From: Lysobacterales bacterium UBA5700
GTDB lineage: Bacteria > Pseudomonadota > Gammaproteobacteria > Xanthomonadales > Xanthomonadaceae
Length of the DNA stretch: 6,941 nt
Assembly (NCBI GenBank): GCA_002420085.1
Contig: DIHI01000164.1
Span: 7,110 to 14,050 of the forward strand
Direction: 5' to 3'
In this document: in pieces, positions 1 through 6,018 of the stretch
How the letters are laid out: each line of letters opens with the position of its first letter
Position numbering within the stretch: position 1 is the first letter of the stretch
Position numbers and translations under genes: made by a program
The notes under the pieces: generated by a model
What the model was told of the DNA's origin: nothing
What the model saw: the letters and a program-made list of their open reading frames with translations, nothing else
The model's database searches: none

Positions 1-972
1 GGGGACGCACTCGGGGCGAGCCGTCCGGATGACCCGGAGCGCGGGCTCGACGGCAGCTCGCGCGCCGACGCCCGCTTAGTGTCCGAACGCCCAGCGTCCG
101 AACGTCCGATCGAACTCACTCGCCGGCCGATCACGGTCAGCGCTGACGACACGGTGGTCGCACTGCGCAGCACGACTGGCCAGGCACTGGCACTGTGGCG
201 GCCGCAGCGTGCCGGTCGATTCGGCCTGATCTGGCTCAGTGACAGCCATCGTCTGGTGTTGGCCGGTCAGGCCGAGCGTCATGCCGCCCTGTGGAGCGAA
301 TTCCTGTCCAGTCTGGCGCGTCCGATCGGTCCGGCCGAGCCACGCTGGCAGTCGCGCTGGCACTGGCGAGACCGGCGCTCGGTGCTGTGCGGACTGGATG
401 CCCGACAGAATGCCGTGGTCGAGCCGGCGGATGTTGCGATGGTGGCCGTGGCAACCGTCGCCGACCTGGATCGTGCCGACCTCGACCCGGTTGCGGGTAG
501 CCGGATCGACGCGCCCGGACGTCCTTCCGAGGCGCGCCAGGCGCTGTTGATCGATCCGGCGTCCGGTACGGCCGGCTGTGCCGGATTCTGGCCTGCCACC
601 AGCGGCTGGCAGCGGCTCCGGATCAGCCCCGTCGGCGACAGCCCGGACCGTGAGCCGATCGCTGATGGGGCGGGTGAGGTGGGCGACGGCGCAGTCGCAG
701 ACCCGGATCACGCCGACTCGCTCAGCCAGGAGTTCTACGTGCATGAGCCGGACGCCGCTTCCGGTATTCGCCGTGAACTCGATCGGATCGCCACCCGCCG
801 GCACAGCGTCACCGGCCCAAGCCATGGCCAGGTGACGGCCAGCCCGCTGCCGGCGCCCGGTGCAGCGACGCGCTGGCCATGGCTGCTGGCCTGGCTGGCC
901 GCCAGCGCCGTGCTCTGGTGGCTGGAACGCAGCAGCGATCAGGACCGGCGCCGGACAGCACCAACCCACTGA
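1..972 (+). CDS. C-terminal part of a membrane-anchored protein of uncertain function (5' end outside window)
   Basis: The frame is open from base 1 to the TGA at 970-972 (323 residues visible), so the gene probably begins to the left of the window. A GTG at 79 is an internal alternative start giving 297 aa, but it has no visible ribosome binding site. Numbering from that GTG, residues 46-100 form a conserved-looking stretch (GRFGLIWLSDSHRLVLAG, then a run rich in W and R). Residues 155-182 carry a DPASGTAGCAGFWP-type segment followed by GW. Residues 186-215 are acidic and low in complexity. Residues 266-283 form one strong transmembrane helix near the C-terminus (WPWLLAWLAASAVLWWLE), followed by a short basic tail. 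A soluble domain ending in one helix resembles the C-termini of large envelope proteins of the COG5426 kind (glutamine-amidotransferase-like fold), which I recall from Xanthomonadales. That family link is from memory and uncertain. The gene is convergent with the ABC permease, 34 bp away. I do not assign a function. Confidence 0.7.
   Translation, partial: GDALGASRPDDPERGLDGSSRADARLVSERPASERPIELTRRPITVSADDTVVALRSTTGQALALWRPQRAGRFGLIWLSDSHRLVLAGQAERHAALWSEFLSSLARPIGPAEPRWQSRWHWRDRRSVLCGLDARQNAVVEPADVAMVAVATVADLDRADLDPVAGSRIDAPGRPSEARQALLIDPASGTAGCAGFWPATSGWQRLRISPVGDSPDREPIADGAGEVGDGAVADPDHADSLSQEFYVHEPDAASGIRRELDRIATRRHSVTGPSHGQVTASPLPAPGAATRWPWLLAWLAASAVLWWLERSSDQDRRRTAPTH
79..108 (+). repeat. 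Two-copy 15-bp in-frame tandem repeat
   Basis: Two adjacent 15-bp units, 79-93 and 94-108, match at 12 of 15 bases by eye and encode VSERP-ASERP. The mismatches are one at a first codon's second base and two at third bases, so the peptide is almost unchanged. The repeat sits in a presumably flexible part of the first protein. The GTG at 79 is the first codon of the first unit, which weakens it as a true start. Confidence 0.6.
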
Positions 973-1006
973 GCCCGATGTCGGCGATCGCTGGCGCCTG
1001 CCGCGC

Positions 1007-3484
1007 TCAACCGGCGCGCAGGGTGAGGGCCGGGGGTACGCGCAGGATCCGGCGCGTGCCGAGCCAGCCGGCGAGCATCGCCAACACGGTGCCGACACCG
1101 GCGCCCAGCGCCAGTTCTGGCCAGGGCTGATCGAGACCGATGTCGAACGCCTCTCGGGCCAGCAGCCAGCCGGCGATCAGTGCGCCGGCCACCGCCAGGG
1201 CGGCGGCGACACCACCCAGGGCGGCAAATTCGACCAGGACGGCGGTCCGGAGCTGATCACGGCGGGCACCGAGGGTGCGCAGCACCGCGCTGTCGTAGCG
1301 GCGCTCGGCAGCACTCGCCTGCAAGGCCGCCATCAGCACCAGCAGGCCAGCGGCCAGACTGAAGCCGAGCACGATCCGCACCGCCGCCGACACCCGGTCG
1401 ACCACCTCGCGAATCCGACTGAGGATGGCATCGACATCCAGCAACGAGATGTTCGGAAAGGTTCGGCTCAAGGCTGCCAGTTCGGCATCCTGTCCGGGCG
1501 GCAGGTGGAAGCTGGAAATCAGATTGTGTGGCGCATCGCCGATCGCGGCGCTGTTGAGCAGCACGAAGAAATTGACCCGGAATGAGTCCCAGTCGGCCTT
1601 GCGGATCGAGGTCACCCGCGCCTCGATGTCGCGTTCGCCGATCCGGATGCTCAGGCGGTCACCCACGGTCAGGCCGAAGCGCTCGGCCCAGCCGGCCTCG
1701 ATCGAGGCTTCCGGCTCGGTCGAATCGGGTTGCCAGTAGCGCCCCGCGATGAGGCGGTTGGCCGGTGGGAAATCGCTGCGCCAGCTCAGGTTGAGCGGGC
1801 GGTCGCCGTCGCCGCTGCCGTTCCAGCCGTCACGACGGGTTGGTGGTTGGCCATTGATCGCGGTCAGGCGTGCGGTCGCGAACGGCTCCAGGCGGGGATC
1901 GGCCACGGCCATGGCAGCGAGTGCGTCGCGCACTGCCTCGGCCTGGGCCGACTGGACATTGAGCAGGAAATAGTTCGGGGTGTCCTCGGGCATCTGACCA
2001 CGCCATTGCGCCAGCAGGGCCGGGGCGGTGGCCGACAGCAGGAGCAGGGCGCACAGCGACAGCGACAGCCCGACCAATTGCACCACGCTCAATCCCCGGC
2101 GCCGAGCCAGGGCGGAAAAGCCCAGTCGCCAGGCGCCGCGCAGGCGCGACTGCACGCGACGCAGCAGGCCGAGCAGGGCCGCGCCCCCGAGCGCAGCCGC
2201 CAGCGCCAATGTGGTCAGGGTGCCGAGCACGATCGCCGCCAGGCGGACGTCGCGCACGGCAACCACGGTCAGCACGGCGGTCGCCGCCAGCGCCGCGACA
2301 TAGACCAGGGCCGACAGCGGCGGCAGCGGCGCAAAGCCGCGATTGAGCACCCGCATCGGTGGCACGTCGCGCAGGCGCAGCAGCGGCGGCAGGCCGAAAC
2401 CGAGCAACAGGATCAAACCGATTCCGGCACCGGCCAGGGCCGGTCGGGCCTGTGGCAGCGGCAACTGTTCCGGCACCAGGCTGCCCAGGGCATGGACCAG
2501 ACCGGCCTGGGTTGCCAGCCCGAGCCCAAGCCCGATCAGGCAGGCCGGCACCGCCAGCAACAGCAGTTGCAGGGTCAGGGCCGACAGCACTCGGGTCTGG
2601 GCTGCTCCCAGGCAGCGCAGCACCGCGACCTGATCGACCCGAGCCAGGGCGAAGCGGTTGGCGGCCAGTGCGGTCGCCACGCCGGCCAGCAGCACCGCCA
2701 ACAGGGCTGCCAGCGACAGGAAGCGCTGGGCGCGATCGAATGCCCGGCGGACCTGCTGCTGGCTGGTTTCGATACTGATCGGCCGCAGTCCATCGGTCTG
2801 TCCGGCGATCGCCGTCCGGAATGTCGCCACGGCGGCACTCGGTCCGGCCACCATCAGCCGGTAGGAGGCGCGACTGCCTGGCCCGAGCATGTCACTGGCT
2901 TCCAGATCGGCCAGGTTCAGCAGCAGCCGAGGCGCGAGTTGGAACAGATCGGAGCCAGAATCTGGCTCGCGGTGCAGGCGATGAGTGACGATCAGGGTCC
3001 GGTCGCCGAATTCGATCGCATCACCCGGGGTCAGACCGAGCGCGGTCAACAGCCGGGCATCGGCATAGGCCGTGCCGGGCGCCGGAGCCGGTCCGGGAGC
3101 CCGTTCGAGGCCGGCCAGATCGGGGCCGATCTCCAGGCTGCCGCGCAGCGGATAGTCGGTCGCGACCGCCTTGATCTCGGCCAACTGGCTGCGATCCCCG
3201 GCAAACACCACGCTCGGGAACTCGATCATCCGGACCGTCGCCAGTCCGAGCGCGCGCGCCCGATCCTCGATCGCAGCATCGATCGGCCGGCGGCCGGCCA
3301 GGCCGAAGTCGCCGCCGATCAATTCGGCGGCATTGCTGGCGATCGCCTCGGTGACCCGATTGACCAGGGTGCCGACCGCCGTCATCACGGTCACCGCCAG
3401 CACCAGGGCCAGAGCCAGGGTCGCCAGCTCGCCACTGCGCAGTTCCCGGCGCAGGGCACGGATGGCATGGCGCAGCGGCCTCAT
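1007..3484 (-). CDS. ybbP: FtsX/MacB-type ABC transporter permease, YbbP family
   Basis: This is the inner-membrane permease partner of the ATPase encoded just upstream. The 825 aa length is close to that of E. coli YbbP (about 800 aa). About ten hydrophobic helices are visible. One lies near residues 19-41, before a large periplasmic domain (about 43-250). Six follow, near 255-280, 300-330, 348-370, 388-410, 414-441 and 465-492. A second periplasmic domain (about 495-695) precedes three final helices, near 700-725, 746-775 and 788-808. This duplicated FtsX arrangement is typical of YbbP. The segments VAVLRCLGA (287-295) and SAVLRTLGA (732-740) are the repeated cytoplasmic signature after the second and eighth helices. 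The ATG at 3484 overlaps the upstream stop as ATGA, implying translational coupling. The family exports or extracts lipid-like or hydrophobic molecules at the envelope; the substrate here cannot be read from the sequence. No truncation is visible. Confidence 0.93.
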   Translation of the reverse strand: MRPLRHAIRALRRELRSGELATLALALVLAVTVMTAVGTLVNRVTEAIASNAAELIGGDFGLAGRRPIDAAIEDRARALGLATVRMIEFPSVVFAGDRSQLAEIKAVATDYPLRGSLEIGPDLAGLERAPGPAPAPGTAYADARLLTALGLTPGDAIEFGDRTLIVTHRLHREPDSGSDLFQLAPRLLLNLADLEASDMLGPGSRASYRLMVAGPSAAVATFRTAIAGQTDGLRPISIETSQQQVRRAFDRAQRFLSLAALLAVLLAGVATALAANRFALARVDQVAVLRCLGAAQTRVLSALTLQLLLLAVPACLIGLGLGLATQAGLVHALGSLVPEQLPLPQARPALAGAGIGLILLLGFGLPPLLRLRDVPPMRVLNRGFAPLPPLSALVYVAALAATAVLTVVAVRDVRLAAIVLGTLTTLALAAALGGAALLGLLRRVQSRLRGAWRLGFSALARRRGLSVVQLVGLSLSLCALLLLSATAPALLAQWRGQMPEDTPNYFLLNVQSAQAEAVRDALAAMAVADPRLEPFATARLTAINGQPPTRRDGWNGSGDGDRPLNLSWRSDFPPANRLIAGRYWQPDSTEPEASIEAGWAERFGLTVGDRLSIRIGERDIEARVTSIRKADWDSFRVNFFVLLNSAAIGDAPHNLISSFHLPPGQDAELAALSRTFPNISLLDVDAILSRIREVVDRVSAAVRIVLGFSLAAGLLVLMAALQASAAERRYDSAVLRTLGARRDQLRTAVLVEFAALGGVAAALAVAGALIAGWLLAREAFDIGLDQPWPELALGAGVGTVLAMLAGWLGTRRILRVPPALTLRAG

Positions 3485-4227
3485 GCCGGAACCGCCGTCC
3501 GAATCGGAGCCGCATCCTCGAACAGGCGCCCCTCGCGCAGACGCAGCAGACGATGGCAGCGGCGTCCGAGAGCCTGGTCATGGGTGACCAGCACCAGGGT
3601 CGTGCCGTGTTCGCGGTTGAGCGCGAACAGCCGTTCGCTGATCTGCCCGCCGGTGGCCTGGTCGAGGTTGCCGGTCGGCTCATCGGCGAACAGGATTCGC
3701 GGCCGGGTCACGAATGCCCGTGCCAGTGCCACCCGCTGCTGCTCGCCGCCGGAAAGCTGGCGCGGATAGTGCCGGCGGCGGGCATCCAGGCCGACCGCAG
3801 CGAGCACCTCGCGGACCCGCGCCGGATCGTCACGACCGGCCAGCTCCAACGGCAGGCCGACGTTCTCCTCGGCGGTCAGTGACGGCAGCAGATGGAAACT
3901 CTGGAACACGAAGCCGACCAGGCGCGCACGCAGGGCGGCACGGGCTTCCTCGTCGAGTCGGGTCAAGTCCTGGCCGGCCAGATGGATGCGACCGGTACTC
4001 GGCAGATCCAGGCCGGCCAACAGGCCGAGCAGGGTGGTCTTGCCGCTGCCGGAGGCCCCGAGGATCGCCACCGACTCGCCGGGATTCACTTCCAGTCGCA
4101 GATCGTCGAGTATGGTGATCGTGCCTTCCGGCCCGACCACCGACTTGCCCAGACCTTCCGCACTGATGATGCTCGTGTTCCGCCGCATTTGCTCCGGCAT
4201 GGGTTCCGCTGACATGTCCTCTGGCAT
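3481..4227 (-). CDS. ybbA: ABC transporter ATP-binding protein, YbbA (LolD/MacB-like) family
   Basis: This is the cytoplasmic ATPase that should drive the YbbP-type permease encoded next. Counting from the ATG at 4227 (248 aa), all nucleotide-binding motifs are intact: Walker A GASGSGKT (57-64), Q-loop Gln109 in VFQSFHLLP, signature LSGGEQQR (158-165), Walker B ILFADEP (178-184) and switch His216 in VTHD. The stretch LNREHGTTLVLVTHD is characteristic of YbbA. The family is usually about 228 aa, and the conserved core starts at IISAEGLGKSV, so 4227, 4215, 4200 and 4188 are all possible starts. I chose 4227 because AGGA lies 7 nt before it. The 4188 start has GGAG only 3 nt away but gives the family-like length. 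The frame stays open to 4686, but that extension lies antisense to tesA and is not homologous. The gene's start region overlaps that of the divergent tesA. Confidence 0.93.
   Translation of the reverse strand: MPEDMSAEPMPEQMRRNTSIISAEGLGKSVVGPEGTITILDDLRLEVNPGESVAILGASGSGKTTLLGLLAGLDLPSTGRIHLAGQDLTRLDEEARAALRARLVGFVFQSFHLLPSLTAEENVGLPLELAGRDDPARVREVLAAVGLDARRRHYPRQLSGGEQQRVALARAFVTRPRILFADEPTGNLDQATGGQISERLFALNREHGTTLVLVTHDQALGRRCHRLLRLREGRLFEDAAPIRTAVPA
4186..4227. promoter_or_regulatory. Head-to-head start-codon zone shared by ybbA and tesA
   Basis: Candidate minus-strand ATGs end at 4188, 4200, 4215 and 4227, and candidate plus-strand ATGs begin at 4199 and 4214. The tetranucleotide CATG occurs at 4198-4201 and 4213-4216, so each copy holds an in-frame ATG for both genes on opposite strands. 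Whatever starts are used, there are at most about 25 bp between the two coding regions, and they may overlap. No convincing sigma-70 promoter was seen inside this zone, so both promoters probably lie within the opposite gene. Confidence 0.6.
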
Positions 4228-4888
4228 TGCCTTGTCCTGTGTCCTGTGGGTGGTGGCGACGCTCTCGCCCGGCCTGGTTCGCGCCGAACTCGCCAGTCCG
4301 GCTCCTGGGCCGATCTCTGGACCGACCCCGGCGCAGATCGCCGGACCGATCCTGGTGCTCGGCGACAGCCTGAGCGCCGCACACAATCTACCGGCATCAC
4401 GCGGCTGGGTCGCCCTGCTGGAGGATCGCCTGCGACGGCACGCACAGCCAGCGCCGAAAGTCATCAATGCCAGCATCAGCGGCGAAACCAGTGCCGGCGG
4501 GCGGTCACGGCTGCCGGCACTGTTGAGCGAACATCGACCGGCACTGGTGATCATCGAACTGGGCGGCAATGATGGTCTGCGCGGCCTGCCACCGGCCCAG
4601 TTGCGCGAAAACCTCGATGCCATGATCGCAGCCAGCCGTGAAGCCGGCGCCAAGGTGCTGTTGATCGGCATCGACGTTCCGCCCAATTATGGCCCGGCCT
4701 ATCGGCGGCGCTTCACAGCCGTCTTCCACGAGCTGGCCGAGCACTGGCAGGTGCCGCTGCTGCCGTTTCTGCTGGATGGTGTCGCCTTGAATCCCGACCT
4801 GATGCAGGCCGACGGCATCCATCCGACCGCCGAGGCCCAGCCGATCCTGCTCGACTCCGTCTGGTCTGTCCTGGAGCCCTTGCTGTAG
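4214..4888 (+). CDS. tesA: Periplasmic GDSL esterase / acyl-CoA thioesterase I-type (TesA, arylesterase)
   Basis: This is an SGNH-fold serine hydrolase of the TesA group (thioesterase I / lysophospholipase L1 / arylesterase), acting on acyl thioesters and esters in the periplasm. Counting from the ATG at 4214 (224 aa), residues 1-24 look like a signal peptide with a VRA cleavage site. Block I is LGDSLS (nucleophile Ser52), block II has ISG (Gly90), block III is GGND (117-120) and block V is DGIH (Asp200, His203), so the catalytic set is complete. A Pro/Gly-rich linker (about 25-45), longer than in E. coli TesA, precedes the domain. The start is uncertain. ATGs at 4166, 4169 and 4199 and a GTG at 4175 are also in frame. 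The 4166 start would add Arg-Arg, giving the positive n-region that the 4214 start lacks. None has a good ribosome binding site. Divergence from ybbA-ybbP is a recurrent arrangement and suggests a linked envelope role. Confidence 0.93.
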   Translation: MSSGIALSCVLWVVATLSPGLVRAELASPAPGPISGPTPAQIAGPILVLGDSLSAAHNLPASRGWVALLEDRLRRHAQPAPKVINASISGETSAGGRSRLPALLSEHRPALVIIELGGNDGLRGLPPAQLRENLDAMIAASREAGAKVLLIGIDVPPNYGPAYRRRFTAVFHELAEHWQVPLLPFLLDGVALNPDLMQADGIHPTAEAQPILLDSVWSVLEPLL

Positions 4889-4918
4889 GCGCCGGCTGCC
4901 GTGGCTGCGGTTCGGCGC
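4889..4918 (+). terminator. Hairpin directly after tesA, possible U-tract-less terminator
   Basis: An inverted repeat begins on the base after the tesA stop codon. The outer arms GCGCCG (4889-4894) and CGGCGC (4913-4918) pair perfectly. A G-T pair (4895-4912), a 2-nt bulge (4896-4897) and an inner 4-bp stem (4898-4901 with 4908-4911) close on a 6-nt loop (4902-4907). That is about 11 bp including two G-T pairs. No T-run follows, so this is not a canonical intrinsic terminator. It could stop or pause tesA transcripts or protect their 3' end. Confidence 0.42.
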
Positions 4919-4926
4919 GGACAGGC

Positions 4927-4935
4927 TGCTAGAAT
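4927..4935 (+). promoter_or_regulatory. Extended -10 promoter element for yqgE, probably leaderless
   Basis: TGCTAGAAT matches the extended -10 pattern TGnTAnnnT: TG at 4927-4928 and hexamer TAGAAT at 4930-4935, differing from TATAAT at one base. No good -35 hexamer lies 15-19 bp upstream, which extended -10 promoters can tolerate. The hexamer ends 6 nt before the yqgE ATG, so the expected transcription start falls at or next to that ATG. No Shine-Dalgarno sequence could fit in between. This would drive the yqgE-ruvX-pyrB operon. Confidence 0.5.
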
Positions 4936-4941
4936 TGCGCC

Positions 4942-5505
4942 ATGCTGGAACGGGCCTCTCTCACCGGACAACTCCTGATCGCCATGCCGGCGCTGGCGGA
5001 CCCGAATTTTTCCCACTCGGTGGTGCTGGTCTGCAAGCACGATGCGAATGGCGCGGTCGGTCTGGTGATCAACCGGCCGTCCGATTTCACCCTGGGACAG
5101 GTGCTGGAGCAGATGGAGATCGCCTGCGACGACCCGCAACTGCACGGCAATCCAGTGTTGATCGGTGGCCCGGTCGGAACCGAGCAGGGCTTCGTGCTGC
5201 ACGACGACGGTTCCGCCTGGGCGGCCAGCCTGGCGATCGGACGTGGCCTGGTGCTGACCAGCTCACGCGATGTCCTGGAAGCGATGGCGCGTGGCCAGGG
5301 GCCTGAGCGTGCGCTGTTTGCGCTCGGCTATGCCGGTTGGGGCGAGGGGCAGTTGGAAGCCGAACTGCTGGCCAATTCCTGGCTGACCGTCGATGCCGAC
5401 GCCGAACTGCTCTACCTGCTGCCCCATCCACGGCGTTGGCGCGCGGCCGCCGCCCGTCTGGGTGTCGATCCCGACCGCCTCGCCGACTACAGCGGGCGGG
5501 CCTGA
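4942..5505 (+). CDS. yqgE: YqgE/AlgH family protein (UPF0301)
   Basis: This is a conserved cytoplasmic protein of the YqgE/AlgH family, named from a proposed role in alginate regulation in Pseudomonas; its biochemical function is not established. The 187 aa length is typical. Family landmarks are all present: LTGQLLIAMPALADPNFSHS at 7-26, VVLVCKHD (27-34), GAVGLVINRPS (37-47), GGPV (75-78), GYAGWGEGQLEAEL (129-142) and NSWL (145-148). There is no signal peptide or membrane helix. The ATG at 4942 begins exactly where the family's N-terminus is expected, and an extended -10 element ends only 6 nt upstream. The stop codon at 5503-5505 is followed with no gap by the ruvX ATG. YqgE next to RuvX is a widespread proteobacterial pairing, which supports co-transcription. 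Confidence 0.95.
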   Translation: MLERASLTGQLLIAMPALADPNFSHSVVLVCKHDANGAVGLVINRPSDFTLGQVLEQMEIACDDPQLHGNPVLIGGPVGTEQGFVLHDDGSAWAASLAIGRGLVLTSSRDVLEAMARGQGPERALFALGYAGWGEGQLEAELLANSWLTVDADAELLYLLPHPRRWRAAAARLGVDPDRLADYSGRA

Positions 5506-5997
5506 ATGGTCGATCGCCAGCCGCGACCCGATGGCACGATCCTCGCTTTCGATGTCGGTGGCCGTCGAATCGGTGTCGCGGTCGGCAACACGATTTCCGG
5601 TGATGCTCGCGATGTCGCGGTGGTCAGGATGACCTCGGACGTTCCCGACTGGCCGGCAATAGATCACCTGATGCGCGATTGGCTGCCGTGCGCGCTGGTG
5701 GTCGGCGACCCGCGCGAATTGCAGGACGAGACCGCCATGCCGCCGTCGCGCGCCCGTGCGCGCCGGTTTGCCCAGCGTCTGGTTGCACGCTACCCGCAGG
5801 CGCCGTTGTGGCTGATCGATGAGCGCCGGACCTCGATCGAAGCCGCACGCCGGTTCGCCGATGGCCGCGCCGCCGGCACCCGGCGCCGCCATCAGGCCGA
5901 ACGACTGGATGCTCTGGCCGCCGCGATCATCCTCGAACGCTGGCTGCGCGCCCCGGAGCAGGGCGAGCCCTGGCGGCCCGAGCTTGCCGTCCCCTGA
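5506..5997 (+). CDS. ruvX: Putative pre-16S rRNA nuclease / Holliday junction resolvase-like RuvX (YqgF)
   Basis: This is an RNase H-fold protein of the YqgF/RuvX family, implicated in maturation of the 16S rRNA 5' end and earlier proposed as a Holliday junction resolvase. The three acidic positions of the fold are visible in 163 aa: Asp15 in AFDVGGRRIGVAVGN, Glu106 in LIDERRTS, and Asp135 in RLDALAAAIILERWL. The family is usually about 140-160 aa, and this protein has a short extra C-terminal tail (about 150-163). The loop after the second core strand is unusual. Where most members have VGLPLxxDG, this one reads VVGDPRELQDETAMPPS (65-81), with Asp replacing the usual hydrophobic residue and no DG. 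The ATG follows the yqgE stop with no gap, with a G-rich stretch upstream as a weak ribosome binding site; translational coupling is likely. pyrB follows 21 bp later. Confidence 0.9.
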   Translation: MVDRQPRPDGTILAFDVGGRRIGVAVGNTISGDARDVAVVRMTSDVPDWPAIDHLMRDWLPCALVVGDPRELQDETAMPPSRARARRFAQRLVARYPQAPLWLIDERRTSIEAARRFADGRAAGTRRRHQAERLDALAAAIILERWLRAPEQGEPWRPELAVP

Positions 5998-6018
5998 GCA
6001 TCACTGCGAGTTCCTGCC

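Noticed and set aside
973..1006. Bidirectional terminator between the convergent first gene and ybbP
   Set aside because: Only short inverted repeats are present (for example GGCG at 983-986 with CGCC at 995-998, and the palindrome GCGATCGC at 984-991). There is no stable long stem and no T- or A-run on either side.
76..1098. A 340-codon minus-strand frame opposite the first gene
   Set aside because: It is rich in Arg, Pro and Gly with no domain, and runs past the permease stop. The plus-strand frame shows a clear C-terminal membrane helix and conserved-looking blocks.
1730..3769. A 679-codon open frame on the plus strand, antisense to the permease and the ATPase 3' end
   Set aside because: The product is dominated by Gln, Arg, Gly and His with no recognisable domain. 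In GC-rich DNA, stops rarely arise opposite a real gene. The minus-strand frame encodes a complete ten-helix permease.
4145..4173. Possible sigma-70 promoter for tesA inside ybbA (TTGCCC, 17 bp, GATGCT)
   Set aside because: The -35 half is fair but the -10 half is a poor match. Such pairs are expected by chance in this much sequence.
4228..4686. N-terminal extension of the ybbA frame to 401 codons
   Set aside because: The extra residues lie antisense to the catalytic core of tesA and resemble no ABC ATPase. The YbbA family starts only a few residues before the conserved core.
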